From: a virus
Reading direction: 5' to 3' (one strand)
DNA: 64,000 bases
Virus record (IMG/VR): IMGVR_UViG_3300036402_000045
Coordinates: 25,783 to 89,782 of that record
Shown: in pieces, positions 37,757 to 47,832 of the stretch
Layout: each line of letters opens with the position of its first letter
How positions within the stretch are numbered: position 1 is the first letter of the stretch
Position numbers and translations under genes: made by a program
Notes under the pieces: model-generated
Database searches by the model: none
Seen by the model: only the letters and a program-made list of their open reading frames with translations
What the model was told of the DNA's origin: nothing

Positions 37757-40080
37757 CAGGCTGCCTTCTTCTTCAGAGCATCAACTTCTTCGGAAAGCTC
37801 TCGAACCGCCTGCCACAAGATAGCGAGTACGCCGAGAGGCTGGACACCCTTGGTTTCGAAGACTTCCTTGTCGTTGGTGTTGCTCTTCAGCATCGTCCGG
37901 TGGACAACTTCAGGAGGCAGGGTCGTTGCGTCGAATCCGAAATTGTCTCGATCGGAATCCGAGTTTTCACCCGGACGCCACTTGAACTTGATGGGGGTGA
38001 TGGCCTTCACCTTGTCAAGCTGTCGTCCCGCAGAAGCCTTCAGTGGCTCGATGTTTCGCTTCAGCCGCGGATCGGATTGATCCACATGCACACCGGCATG
38101 AGAGTTGCGCCAAGCGGTTGACGCTTGGTTGACGTGGCGAGCGGCACCGACACCGAAGCCGTCGTGGTAGCGCCCAGCCTCGATGGAAACGTCCCATGCA
38201 GCAGACGTGATGGCGGTGTAGCTGTAGGACTCATGGCGAACGCCGTCATCGCCTGAGTGCCAGTAGGAGCGGTGAACCGTATCGCCCGCATCTTTCCAAT
38301 ACAGACTGTCTCGGGTCATCGACATCGCTTGCCACGAATAGTTGTAGCCGTTGCTGCTTACCTCGAAGCCCGCGACGTTTGCGTTGCTGATGACGACACT
38401 CCATGTGTTGCCGTCAAGCCTCAACGATCCGCTCGTCGTGTAGAGGCCGGTGTTGCCGTAGATCTCTCCCATTCGGACTGTTCCGCCATAGGCGTAGATG
38501 TAGTCCTGAACGTAGAACCCGCTCGCGTAGAACTTCCCGCGGAACGAACCGCCTGTGTAGAACTGGTGAGAAGTGTTGCCTTCGTACAAGGGACCGTCAG
38601 CACCGGAACTGTAATAAATCCGATGACTCGCGTCGGTCGCTGCACGGAAGCGAATGGCGTAGTCGTTGAGTGCAAGCTGACCAACAATGGAAACCGCCGC
38701 AGACTGAAGATAGATCTGCGTATTGGCAAACATCTGAATGTCGCCCTGAGTTCCGGTTCCACCGATGAAGTCGATGTAAGGCTGCGGGGCGTTGACGTTG
38801 CTGATGCGCGGACCTTCGATCCGAACAGCACCGCGACCAGAAGCGTTGACAGCGATGATTCGACCAGGGACAGACTCGCCAGCAATCCCGGTGTAAAGCT
38901 GAATGCCTCCGAAGCCAGGTCCGATGTCGGTGCGAACACCTGAGGTAGCAGTTTGGAATGTTCCACCCGTGAAGATGCCACCGGTCACGGTTCCGCTGAA
39001 CGTTCCTCCCGTGGCGTTGACAGTACCGGTGAAGGTTCCCACTCCTGTCGTTGCATCAAGGATCACGGTTGGCGTACCGGCCTGATAAAGCCGGATGCCT
39101 TGATCGTTGATGAAGATTCCGGAAGTACCGGCACCGCCGGTGGGGTTGCCGATCTTGAACTGCCCGCCTGCTCCGATGTTGATCGTCTTGGCGAGAATCG
39201 TTGAAGCATCGAGCAAGCGGTTGACGTTCAGAGTGTTCACGTCGATGCGATCACCACTCATCACACCGAACTGGATCTTGGCCGCATTCAGATCTGCGAT
39301 CACCATCGAGTCGTTCACGCCACCGGCAACAGCGCTGGCTGAAGCCGTCCAAGGCCCTTGGTTGCCGGAAGAGTCGATTGCAGCAACGCGCCCGTACCAA
39401 GTTCCTTCGGTGATGATGTCGTTGAAGGCAACGATGGTGGCGCTCGATCGCATGGTCCGCTTGTTGGCGGTGTTGAACGCCAATGACGTATCGACTTCGA
39501 TCTCGTACAAGCCTTCGCCATAAGCCACGTCACGGGCCTGTGCTTGCGTCAGACCGGTGAACTTGACGATGACGGACGTTGCGCCCCGGAAAGCCGTCAC
39601 GCCGCTCACAGCGGGCGGTGCGGTCAGATCATGGCCCGTGGTGATGTCGTTCCAGCCACTCGTTGTGCCCTGGTTGCCGATGCGGTTGATCGGAGTGATT
39701 CGGATTCCGTACGTCGTGTCAGGCTCCACCGGCTCGAAGCGGAAGTTCGATCCCGCCGTCCGAGCGATCTGGCCCAACTGATAGACGCCTGTGACCTTCT
39801 TGGCGATCTCGACTTCGTAGTCGATGACATCGGAAGTCCCAACCAACGGAGCGTCCCAGTCCACGTTGATGTAGACGACATCGAACGAGGCTCCGCTGGT
39901 CAGGACAATGTTCTGAACCGCGGACGGATTCGTTGCCGTGATCGCAACTCCACCGATGATGACCGACGTGAAAGCAGGAGATCCGCCCGGAGGAACGACC
40001 GCGTTGGGATTGCTGATCGTCTGCTCCAGCGTGTGAAGCCTCTTGTCAATGCTGTCCAGGATCTTCGCTGCGTCCATCAC
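37756..40080 (-). CDS. Tail fibre with C-terminal S74 chaperone, 774 aa
   Basis: After a short helical start, residues about 60-260 look like two FN3-like domains (DVVYINVDWDAPLVGTSDVI; PPAVSGVTAFRGATSVIVKF). Then come G/T-rich beta repeats and a shaft. The C-terminus has SDPRLKRNIEPLKASAGRQL and FKWRPGENS, the signature of the intramolecular chaperone (peptidase S74) that trims itself after trimer assembly. It is probably a receptor-binding fibre. Confidence 0.88.
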   Translation of the reverse strand: MMDAAKILDSIDKRLHTLEQTISNPNAVVPPGGSPAFTSVIIGGVAITATNPSAVQNIVLTSGASFDVVYINVDWDAPLVGTSDVIDYEVEIAKKVTGVYQLGQIARTAGSNFRFEPVEPDTTYGIRITPINRIGNQGTTSGWNDITTGHDLTAPPAVSGVTAFRGATSVIVKFTGLTQAQARDVAYGEGLYEIEVDTSLAFNTANKRTMRSSATIVAFNDIITEGTWYGRVAAIDSSGNQGPWTASASAVAGGVNDSMVIADLNAAKIQFGVMSGDRIDVNTLNVNRLLDASTILAKTINIGAGGQFKIGNPTGGAGTSGIFINDQGIRLYQAGTPTVILDATTGVGTFTGTVNATGGTFSGTVTGGIFTGGTFQTATSGVRTDIGPGFGGIQLYTGIAGESVPGRIIAVNASGRGAVRIEGPRISNVNAPQPYIDFIGGTGTQGDIQMFANTQIYLQSAAVSIVGQLALNDYAIRFRAATDASHRIYYSSGADGPLYEGNTSHQFYTGGSFRGKFYASGFYVQDYIYAYGGTVRMGEIYGNTGLYTTSGSLRLDGNTWSVVISNANVAGFEVSSNGYNYSWQAMSMTRDSLYWKDAGDTVHRSYWHSGDDGVRHESYSYTAITSAAWDVSIEAGRYHDGFGVGAARHVNQASTAWRNSHAGVHVDQSDPRLKRNIEPLKASAGRQLDKVKAITPIKFKWRPGENSDSDRDNFGFDATTLPPEVVHRTMLKSNTNDKEVFETKGVQPLGVLAILWQAVRELSEEVDALKKKAA

Positions 40081-41165
40081 GCACCTTCGTTGAAAGTCAG
40101 TTCGATCTCGTCAGTCGCAGGTCGCCAGGTCTTCGTCTTGATTCGTTCCGAAATATCGGCCTGGATGATCCCGGCATCAATGAGAATCGGAAGGGTGTCG
40201 CCTTCGGAACAATCTTTGAGGTAGTCCCGCACCACCGTACCGTCAGCGCTACGAATGAAGCGCGGAACGGTACAGGTAGGGATGAAGATCGGCTTCTTTC
40301 GCAGATTGACTTCCCGAGTGGCCTTGTCATTGAGCCACGTCACGTCGTTCTGAGATCCTTCGGAAACCACGGATTGCATCACGCCGTACTCAACCGAAGC
40401 GGGAACGTTCTCGACGTTCTGCTCGAACTTCACGCCGCCATTGGACCCGCCCGTGACATAAGCGTGAGTCGTGATGCCCAGACCGTCAGCCTCAACGCTG
40501 AACTTCAACATGTCTCGGCGGGTTCCGTCTGCCTTCCAGACAAGCTTCATATTCTTCTTGAGCGAACCACGCTGCGGATAGAACGGGGTCCAGAGACGTT
40601 GCCCCGTCGCATCACTGATGATGGCCCAGTCGAACCCGTCCTCAAGCTCCGTGAACTCAGTGAGCAGATCGAAGATGAAGGCGTGATCGGCCCGGTCATA
40701 CTGACGACTCCTGATGTGAGTCGTCCCGGCGAACACAGCGGAGTTGATGTTCAGATTCCGGTTCGCCTGTGTCGCCACCGACTGTGCGTACTGCACAAGG
40801 TTCCAGCCAATCGTGCGCTGCTCGACCGATGTGTAGATCAACGTCGCATCATCAATGATGCGCTTTCGGAAATAGCTTCCGAGTCCTTCGCAGTAGATCG
40901 TGATCTTCGTCATGTCACCGCTGTATCGCCACGGGACACCCCAAGCGATGAGATCGTCATCGTCCCAGACCTGGACTTCGTTCTTCACCAGAGCAAACGT
41001 CTTGGAGGCGTTGCGGATCGGATCGATCTCGATGCTGAACTGCTCAGGCTCGTTGAGCTTCCACACAACTTCGGAAACGTTGGCTCCGATGAACTCAGAA
41101 AGCTGACCACCGGATCGATTGACGACCTGAACCCGCGGCTCGCTCACGAATACGTGTCCCGCCAT
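40077..41165 (-). CDS. Minor tail/tail-tip protein, 362 aa
   Basis: The N-terminal half (VVWKLNEPEQFSIEIDPIRN and on) and the TIYCEGLGSYFRKRIID segment match the baseplate-hub-like minor tail proteins of actinophages (ReqiPepy6 Gp37-like). It follows the distal tail gene, as tail-tip proteins do. It overlaps the upstream gene by 22 bases. Confidence 0.75.
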   Translation of the reverse strand: MAGHVFVSEPRVQVVNRSGGQLSEFIGANVSEVVWKLNEPEQFSIEIDPIRNASKTFALVKNEVQVWDDDDLIAWGVPWRYSGDMTKITIYCEGLGSYFRKRIIDDATLIYTSVEQRTIGWNLVQYAQSVATQANRNLNINSAVFAGTTHIRSRQYDRADHAFIFDLLTEFTELEDGFDWAIISDATGQRLWTPFYPQRGSLKKNMKLVWKADGTRRDMLKFSVEADGLGITTHAYVTGGSNGGVKFEQNVENVPASVEYGVMQSVVSEGSQNDVTWLNDKATREVNLRKKPIFIPTCTVPRFIRSADGTVVRDYLKDCSEGDTLPILIDAGIIQADISERIKTKTWRPATDEIELTFNEGA

Positions 41166-41977
41166 TCGACCGTGATTGTGGAAGAAGCTCCTGTGTTCCC
41201 AACGTCACGGTTGACGGTCAGCGTGTTGTTGCCCGGAAGGATGGCGAACCACTGGGAATCGTTCGCAAGAAGATCATGGTCAACCACGCCGCCCTTTGAA
41301 ACGGTCTTGGTCGCGAAGTCAACGACGATCGACTGACCAGCCGTGAGGACGTTCGTGATCTTCAGTTGCCGTGCATCGTCCTCGGTGCTCTGGATGCGGG
41401 GGTTCGTTGCCGGTCCGTTGATCGTGATCTTCGGAAGGTATCCGTCCCGGAAGTCACCGGCGTTGACGACGACACCGCTGTTGGTGGTAGCTCCGCTCGC
41501 CACGACGATGTTCTGGGTCTTGAGAACCAGCCCGTAGATGATCGGATCAGGAGCGGTGAACTGCACCACGACATCGGGAGATCCCATTGCCGTCTTGTAG
41601 TCCGAGGGAATGTCTCGCTTGTCGCACCGAACCCACAAGAACTTCTTGATCCCGTTCCTTCGGAAAGCAAGCTGCTCCAGGTTCGCGACGTAACGCCTGC
41701 GCGGAAGCTGAAACGTCGATTGCAGTAGAGCGATCATCGCTTCGGTCGTTGCCGGTGAGAAGTCGGGCTTGATCTTGCATGTGACGATCTTCTTCCGAAG
41801 CACGGCAAGACCAGGAACCGATCCGTGGTCACCTTCGATGTCGAGATCACCACCACTCACGTCGGCCATCGAGAGCAGGCCGTCAGCCGACTCGTTGACG
41901 TACGCCGTTCCAGCACCCCACAAGAAGCCCCGGAACTCGTACTGATAATCGGCTACGAGAAGGTCGCCAACGGCCAT
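41144..41977 (-). CDS. Distal tail (Dit-like) protein, 277 aa
   Basis: It is the first gene after the tape measure and fits the Dit-type family by length and layout, with an N-terminal tail-tube-like domain (YQYEFRGFLWGAGTAYVNES) and a C-terminal beta domain (RDGYLPKITINGPATNPRIQ). It joins the tube to the tip. Confidence 0.8.
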   Translation of the reverse strand: MAVGDLLVADYQYEFRGFLWGAGTAYVNESADGLLSMADVSGGDLDIEGDHGSVPGLAVLRKKIVTCKIKPDFSPATTEAMIALLQSTFQLPRRRYVANLEQLAFRRNGIKKFLWVRCDKRDIPSDYKTAMGSPDVVVQFTAPDPIIYGLVLKTQNIVVASGATTNSGVVVNAGDFRDGYLPKITINGPATNPRIQSTEDDARQLKITNVLTAGQSIVVDFATKTVSKGGVVDHDLLANDSQWFAILPGNNTLTVNRDVGNTGASSTITVEWRDTYS

Positions 41978-41978
41978 C

Positions 41979-44900
41979 TCAACGTCCTCTCGGTCGAATC
42001 ATCTTGGCCCACATGAACTCGTTGACGATCTCCGGAGCGTCTGCGTCCGTATGAGCTTCCAGGTTGAACGTGTCGTTGTAGTAGTTGTTCGTCTCCCCTT
42101 GCGTTGCCCCGGCGGAAGGAGCGGCGTACGCCCCCGGAGGCACGTACGAAGGAGACGACATCAGAGACTCAAGCATCGACTTTGGAACAACCGTGTCCAT
42201 CGAGGAATTGACGAGATCCGTCATGTTCCGGAGTGCAGCGTCAACAGCGGGAACGTTGCCATCGATCCCGACAGCGAGGCCCTGCATGAGTTGTCCACCG
42301 ATTTCGGAAAACACCTTCGAAGGCGACGCGATCTTCCATCCCTTGCCGAGATCACCAGGGAGCTTGTCGATGATCCAATTCCAGATCGGCTTGAGGCTGT
42401 TGTCGAATGCCCACTTGATGCCATCGCGCAGCCCGTCGATCAAGGCACGGCCCTTGTCGTAGAGCCACCCACCGGCACCGGAGAAGTTGTCCATCAAGGT
42501 GCTCCAGATTGTGCCGCCGATGGTTCCGATGGTTCCCAACACCCACCGAACGCCATCCATAAAGCCTTCGATGACCAAGGCCCCAGCCGAGGACAGCCAT
42601 CCTCGGACGGTGTTGAACCCCGTGGTGATCCAGGAAGCAATGTTCCAAGCGATGCCTCGGATGGTGTCACCGAGCGAGAAGACGCCATCAATGAAACCCT
42701 GGATGATGTCAATTCCGATGTCCATCATCAGACGCGACGGTGAGTGCATCCGGAAGAGATTTCTGATGGGGTTGATGAAGAAGTTGGTGAACCACTCCTT
42801 CACCTTTCCTACAAGGCCGGAGAAGAAGTCTCCGATCACAAGAAGACCGTCGTAGAAACTCGGACCGATGGTGTTCTTGAAGTAGTCGTAGATCTGGGGG
42901 TAGTTCGAGGACAACGCTCCGATCAGACCACCGATGATCGCTCCAGCAACCGTCCCAACGCCCGGAACAGCCGAACCGATCATGGCTCCGGTCATGGCTC
43001 CCGACATCGCGCCGCCGATAGTGGTGCCCCAGTCAAACCCGGCCTTCTTCGCAGGCCCCTTGTTGTTGTTGACGGTGTTGATAAGACCATCCAGATACTT
43101 CTGAAGATCTGCGTTGGTCGGAAGACCCCACGAAGCAGGATCGACACCAGCGCCACCAACGCTGTCATCGGCGGGAACAGGATCGGGAACATTCGGAGCC
43201 TTGGCAAGCGTGTCTGCCATGCCCTTGAACTTGTCCTTCATGTCTCCCGCAGGCATGGAGTCGGACAACTTCTGAAGTTCTTCGCTAAGAGCGTGCGCTT
43301 CGTCACCCGAGTCGAAGATCTCTCCCCGAGCAAGAGCCTGTTGCTTCCGCATCTCGACGTTGGCCTTGGCTACGCCGAACAGCGCATCTTCGTAGCTGTT
43401 GTATGCGTCCGTGATCTCCCGAGCCGCGCGACCTGTGCGGACATCGTTGAGATCAAGTTCCGCCTGACGAACACTCTGAATAGCCTTGGCTACGTCAAGC
43501 TGTGCGTCCCTGTACGCGTTCTGTGCGTCAACGAGATACTTACCGTCCCCGAATTCCTTCCGAAGATCTGCGAGATCACGTTCCTTCTCGGTGATGTCCC
43601 GAGCAGCACCAGCGGCATCGCGGTGAGCCGCTGCGATCTCTCGCTCGATTCGTGCGATCTCTCGATTGCGTGCCGTTTCATCACGGAGATCGGAAAGCTT
43701 CTTCTCGCCATCGCTTACATCGTCTTGTGCGTTGGCAACATCGTTGCGAGCTTCCGCCAAGGTGAGTTCTGCGTCAGCGATGTCCCGAGCCGAAGCACCT
43801 TCTTGACGAAGGTACTGAAGCTGCCACTCGGCGTCTTGAGCGAACTGGTCAGCACGACCGAGCTTCGTTCGAGCGTTGGCAAGATCCTGTTCGGCGTCAG
43901 CGATCTTCTCCAGGTAGTCAGCGCCCCGAAGATCAACAAGCTGCTGTTCGAGATCGATGATCTTTTCGGATATCCCGATTTGCTTGTCCCGAGCATCGGC
44001 CAGATTGCTCTCCGCGTCAGCGATCTTGGCTTCCGCAATCTCCCGAGCATGGTCAAGGTTGTATTCGGCCTTGGCGAGATCACGGGCCGCTTGCTCCTGC
44101 TGGTTGCGGGCCTGAGCAAGCTCAAGTTCTGCCCGCTCGATCTCGCGGGTCGTGTCGTAGTTCTCGGCAAGAACCCGTTGGTAGTTCCGCTGAGCATCCT
44201 CAACGCCCTTGAGAGCCGCTTCCTGTCCTCTCTGAGCGTCTACAAGCCCAAGATGGGCCTGTGCTAGTGCCTCCAGCCGATCACGAAGCTCACGGGCAGC
44301 CTTAGCCGCCTTCTTGAGATTGCCTTCCTCTTGGATGAGCTTCGGATCAACAGCGCCGGTGGCGTCATCGAGATGCAGCGTCTCGTCTGAAAGAGCGGCA
44401 GCGCTCTTCGCAGTGTCCTGCTGCTCCTTGCCGAGCTTGTTCGTAACGACTCCGAGGGCGATGGTTCCTGCCGTAAGCAGGCCCATTGCGAGAAGCCCGC
44501 CCCTGGCTCCCTTGCTCATGCCACCAGCGGCCTGCCCAGCGGCCCCAGCGACACCGACCTTGCCCTGGTTCGCCATCGCCTGAGCACCCTGCGCTGCAAG
44601 AGCGAGGGCTTCCAATCCGGATTGTGCGCGGTAACCCGAAATCTGAACGATGCCAGCGGCACGCTCGAAGTTCGCCGCCATGAGCGTTGCTTCGGCTCCG
44701 GTAGCAGCAAGGATCTGCGGAAAGCCCGCGAAGGAACTTCGAGCATTCTGAATCGACACCATGATCTGATTGAAAGCATCACGGGCGATGAGAAGTCTCG
44801 GAGCGAGAAGCAGGAACCCGGCAACCACAGCCGAGAGCAGGCCGATCAAACCGCCGAAGAGCAACAAGACGGCCTTGAGGGGTCCGGGAAGAGCGCCGAA

Positions 44901-46100
44901 CCCGAGGATCATCCGGGACAGGAAGTTGATGACCATTGCGAGCTTCGGAAGGAACATCTGACCGAAGACCGCAGCGTTCTGGTCAACGATATTCCGAAGC
45001 AGAACCAACTGGCCCGAAAGCGTGTTGGCCTTCTCCGCACTCAACTCCTGGAGAGCGTTCGAGTTCGTGAGCCACTTTCCAGTAGCACCGAAGATCGCAT
45101 TGAGGTTCCGCTGCTCGTCTCCAACCGATCGAGTACCACCGGCAAGAGCGATCAGAGCTTGGGCCTGACGGACTTCCTTGATCCCGAGCGCGTCGAGAAC
45201 CTTGATCTGCTGTTCGTATCCGCCACGGAGATGACCGAGGCCGGTCATCAGATCCGCAAACGCTTCACCGGGAGCGGAACGGAACTTGTCCACGAACTGC
45301 GCCGCTGTCATGTTGGCGGTGTCTGCGAAGAGGTTCAGTTCCTTGTTGGAACCCGAGACTCCCTTCGACACAGCACGCGCCATGTCAGCGAAGGTCTTGT
45401 TGATTGCAGTACCGCCAGCCTCAGCACGGGGTCCGAGGGACAAGACCGCAGCGGACAGACCAAGAACCTGATCCCACGCAACGCCCGCAGCCTGAGCCGC
45501 AGGAGCGATGCGCTTCGCCATATTCAGAATTTCGGTTTCCGTGGCGGCGGTGTTGCGTCCGACTTCAAGCAGGACGTTGGCGAACTGTTCCCACTGACTA
45601 ACGGGAACCTGCATGACGTTGACAACGCGTGCGAACTCATCGACCGATGCAGAAGTCAGGTCGGTGGTGGCGATGAGGTTGCCCATAATGCGGGAGAACT
45701 CACCGAGGAACTTGTTCGGAACACCAAGAGCCGCACCCTGCGATGCAAGGTCGGCGATCTGCGATGCAGCGATCGGCGTCTGTCGAGCTACGGCACGAAG
45801 GTCAGCTTCGATCCCCTTCAGTTCCTCACCAGTCGCACCTGAAGTGCGCTGGACTTGAAACATCGAGTCCTGCCAGTCCTTTGCCGCCTTGATCGCATAG
45901 CCGACACCAGCGGCCATCGCGGCGGGCAGAGCGGCGAACTGGAGGCCGAGGTTCTTGACGCCCCACCAGTTCGTTGCAACGACCTTCGAAAGCTGGTCGA
46001 GTCCGCTCTGCGCCTGCCGCGCAGCGTTGACGGCTCCCTGAGCGTTACCGGTGATCGTGTATGTCGCGGTGCCGAGGCTTCCACCACCCATTCCGCTCAT
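41979..46100 (-). CDS. Tape measure protein, 1373 aa
   Basis: An N-terminal phage-tape region (residues about 70-300, TSGATGEELKGIEADLRAVA) is followed by hydrophobic spans near residues 400-440 and 530-550, a very long coiled-coil region (about 600-960) rich in A/E/R, and a glycine-rich membrane-like part near 1040-1080. It sets tail length; by the usual 1.5 angstrom per residue it would give a tail of about 200 nm. It starts just after the chaperone genes. Confidence 0.95.
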   Translation of the reverse strand: MSGMGGGSLGTATYTITGNAQGAVNAARQAQSGLDQLSKVVATNWWGVKNLGLQFAALPAAMAAGVGYAIKAAKDWQDSMFQVQRTSGATGEELKGIEADLRAVARQTPIAASQIADLASQGAALGVPNKFLGEFSRIMGNLIATTDLTSASVDEFARVVNVMQVPVSQWEQFANVLLEVGRNTAATETEILNMAKRIAPAAQAAGVAWDQVLGLSAAVLSLGPRAEAGGTAINKTFADMARAVSKGVSGSNKELNLFADTANMTAAQFVDKFRSAPGEAFADLMTGLGHLRGGYEQQIKVLDALGIKEVRQAQALIALAGGTRSVGDEQRNLNAIFGATGKWLTNSNALQELSAEKANTLSGQLVLLRNIVDQNAAVFGQMFLPKLAMVINFLSRMILGFGALPGPLKAVLLLFGGLIGLLSAVVAGFLLLAPRLLIARDAFNQIMVSIQNARSSFAGFPQILAATGAEATLMAANFERAAGIVQISGYRAQSGLEALALAAQGAQAMANQGKVGVAGAAGQAAGGMSKGARGGLLAMGLLTAGTIALGVVTNKLGKEQQDTAKSAAALSDETLHLDDATGAVDPKLIQEEGNLKKAAKAARELRDRLEALAQAHLGLVDAQRGQEAALKGVEDAQRNYQRVLAENYDTTREIERAELELAQARNQQEQAARDLAKAEYNLDHAREIAEAKIADAESNLADARDKQIGISEKIIDLEQQLVDLRGADYLEKIADAEQDLANARTKLGRADQFAQDAEWQLQYLRQEGASARDIADAELTLAEARNDVANAQDDVSDGEKKLSDLRDETARNREIARIEREIAAAHRDAAGAARDITEKERDLADLRKEFGDGKYLVDAQNAYRDAQLDVAKAIQSVRQAELDLNDVRTGRAAREITDAYNSYEDALFGVAKANVEMRKQQALARGEIFDSGDEAHALSEELQKLSDSMPAGDMKDKFKGMADTLAKAPNVPDPVPADDSVGGAGVDPASWGLPTNADLQKYLDGLINTVNNNKGPAKKAGFDWGTTIGGAMSGAMTGAMIGSAVPGVGTVAGAIIGGLIGALSSNYPQIYDYFKNTIGPSFYDGLLVIGDFFSGLVGKVKEWFTNFFINPIRNLFRMHSPSRLMMDIGIDIIQGFIDGVFSLGDTIRGIAWNIASWITTGFNTVRGWLSSAGALVIEGFMDGVRWVLGTIGTIGGTIWSTLMDNFSGAGGWLYDKGRALIDGLRDGIKWAFDNSLKPIWNWIIDKLPGDLGKGWKIASPSKVFSEIGGQLMQGLAVGIDGNVPAVDAALRNMTDLVNSSMDTVVPKSMLESLMSSPSYVPPGAYAAPSAGATQGETNNYYNDTFNLEAHTDADAPEIVNEFMWAKMIRPRGR

Positions 46101-46113
46101 CTACGGGACTCCC

Positions 46114-47032
46114 TCATTTTCGGAACATTGACGCCGGATCTCGGAACCGGCCCTTCTTCGCTGGTATCGCCTTCAGCCCTACCCCTGCTACTTCCTTCTT
46201 CGCTTCGTAGACCGGTGCTTCTCGCTTCGGCGGATTGAGAAGCTGGCTGATCCTCATCCGAACTTTCTGTTCTCCCTGCTTCTTGGTCTTTGCTCCTTCC
46301 CCGGCTTCACGAAGCTCGTTCTCGACGTACGCACCCCAGAGGTACACAGCCTCGTCAAAGCAGTAGGCCGTGTAGGGATCGTCAAGACCCATGATGTCGC
46401 TGGGCCTAGTCCCCCATGTCTGCGCCTGCCGGTACAGAGAGAACATCGATTTGCGATTCCGCACGAAACCGGGCCAGGTCAGCGGCAGCCCCCTGAGCAA
46501 CCGCGTAGACGTACATCTTGTCCTGCAACACGACGTTGAAGATCGAGACGGTTCCCGCAGGCGGTCGCCACTTGTTGATCCGATCGGCGTACTGCTTGTC
46601 GTCTTCGGAATCATCACGAACGTCGGGCATCGAGAACTTCGGTTCGAGCACGGCGTTGCAGAAAACCGAATCGAGAAGGTTCATCAACTGCTGCATGACC
46701 TTCATGTCCTTGGCCGACTCTTCGGGGAAGACGTTCGACCCGGTTTCCTGCATTTCCGAAACGATCCCGGCAAGCGGGTTGGGGATGCGACCCGTCGCCA
46801 GCATGATTGGCATGTCCATCGTCCGCTGCATACGAACGACGTTGCCCGAGGGAAGAGGTGTCACGAACCCCTCTTCGGCGGGAGCGGTGGACTGACCCCA
46901 TTCGGACGCCGACGTGACCTGGAGATCATTCGGATTTCGGGGGTCCACCTGCTGTGCTTCGGTGGTGCGACCCTTGTGGGTCGTCTTCTTTGCTGAGGCC
47001 ACTGCCTTCTTAGCAGGGCGGTCTGTCGGCAT
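46114..47032 (-). CDS. Tail assembly chaperone, frameshifted long form (G-T type)
   Basis: The second frame (46114-46410) continues the first if the ribosome shifts +1 at the GGGGG run (46411-46415), one codon before the first-frame stop. The joined part reads TRPSDIMGLDDPYTAYCFDE, the conserved start of the T domain of tail chaperones. The rest is basic and ends SMFRK. The fusion would be about 305 aa. It holds the tape measure during tail assembly. Confidence 0.75.
46406..47032 (-). CDS. Tail assembly chaperone, short form (G), 208 aa
   Basis: MPTDRPAKKAVASAKKTTHK starts at 47032. An A/K-rich N-terminus leads into the conserved domain (AGIVSEMQETGSNVFPEESA; DRINKWRPPAGTVSIFNVVL). It stands between the tail tube and the tape measure, the fixed place of this gene in siphoviruses. 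It ends at TAG 46408-46406. Confidence 0.85.
   Translation of the reverse strand: MPTDRPAKKAVASAKKTTHKGRTTEAQQVDPRNPNDLQVTSASEWGQSTAPAEEGFVTPLPSGNVVRMQRTMDMPIMLATGRIPNPLAGIVSEMQETGSNVFPEESAKDMKVMQQLMNLLDSVFCNAVLEPKFSMPDVRDDSEDDKQYADRINKWRPPAGTVSIFNVVLQDKMYVYAVAQGAAADLARFRAESQIDVLSVPAGADMGD
46409..46416 (-). other. Candidate +1 programmed frameshift site
   Basis: In the G frame the codons read ATG GGG GAC TAG. The Gly-tRNA on GGG can move one base to the next GGG in GGGGG and then read ACT in the T frame. The T frame is offset by +1 (equivalently -2) relative to G, so a classical -1 shift cannot join them. Confidence 0.6.
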
Positions 47033-47071
47033 CTGTGCGCTCCTTGACCTGAGTAGTTGGTGGATCGGAAG

Positions 47072-47605
47072 TTAGACGATGGCGGTCTGCGTCTCGTTCT
47101 GCACGAAGTCGTAGATGCGACGGTCCGACGAACGCCCGATGGCGCGACCGGAAGCACCGGTCAGCCAGAAGGCACCATCGGCCATCTCACCGGAAAGCTC
47201 TCCGGTGGCACGGCAGCGGTACAGCAAGACGTGGAAGTCGCCACCCGAGTCCGAGATGGCCTGACCTTCGACCTGGAAGTACGGACGTGCATCAGTATCC
47301 GCCTTTCGGAAGGTCTTGATCTGGTTGGGCGTGGTGCCCGTCTCGATGATGGTGCCGCCGAACATGGACTTGACGGCCTCGAAGCTGATGCCGCCGCCTT
47401 CCAAGTCCCAGTCAGCGGAAGCGCCCATGCCTCGGACGGCAACAACGCCGTCGTCACCACGAAGCTCTTCGAAGTCTTCCGTCTCCGAGAAGGAGAACGT
47501 CCGAGCGTTGGGAAGGTCAACTGAAGCGCCCGCCGTTTCACCAGTCAGCGGACGAATCTTCACGTCGCGCAGACCGAACGGGAGCGGCTGGAATCCGATG
47601 GGCAT
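47072..47605 (-). CDS. Major tail tube protein, 177 aa
   Basis: FQPLPFGLRDVKIRPLTGET and ASADWDLEGGGISFEAVKSM followed by GGTIIETG match tail tube proteins of actinophages in length and order. It is encoded just before the tail chaperones. It would form the tube around the tape measure. Confidence 0.8.
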   Translation of the reverse strand: MPIGFQPLPFGLRDVKIRPLTGETAGASVDLPNARTFSFSETEDFEELRGDDGVVAVRGMGASADWDLEGGGISFEAVKSMFGGTIIETGTTPNQIKTFRKADTDARPYFQVEGQAISDSGGDFHVLLYRCRATGELSGEMADGAFWLTGASGRAIGRSSDRRIYDFVQNETQTAIV

Positions 47606-47832
47606 TAGACCTTTGCCTCCTTAGCAAGATGGGTCTTGGTGGGAATGATGCTGTTGGGATCTCGGTACTGCTTGGTGTTGACAAGATCCCCGGTGACGGG
47701 ATGGAAGTAGTGGAAGACCACGACACCCGGCTCATCGCAACACGGCTTCCAACGGCACTTGACTTCAATCAAGCCATCGTCGGTGAGAACCGCATGGAGA
47801 TGGGACGAGCAACGAAGCTCCACTTCTGCCAT
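47605..47832 (-). CDS. Small zinc-type protein, 75 aa
   Basis: Cysteines and histidines (RCSSHLHAVL; CRWKPCCDEPG; FHYFHP) suggest a small metal-binding fold. It lies between two structural genes and its start overlaps the previous stop by one base. The function is unknown. Confidence 0.7.
   Translation of the reverse strand: MAEVELRCSSHLHAVLTDDGLIEVKCRWKPCCDEPGVVVFHYFHPVTGDLVNTKQYRDPNSIIPTKTHLAKEAKV

Noticed and set aside
42744-45842. Two long plus-strand frames (507 and 406 codons) opposite the tape measure gene
   Set aside because: They mirror the coiled-coil codons of the tape measure and have no start signals or domains of their own.
46409-46416. A -1 slippery heptamer in the tail chaperone overlap
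   Set aside because: The frame offset is +1, so a single -1 shift cannot join the two frames, and a -2 shift does not re-pair well on this run.
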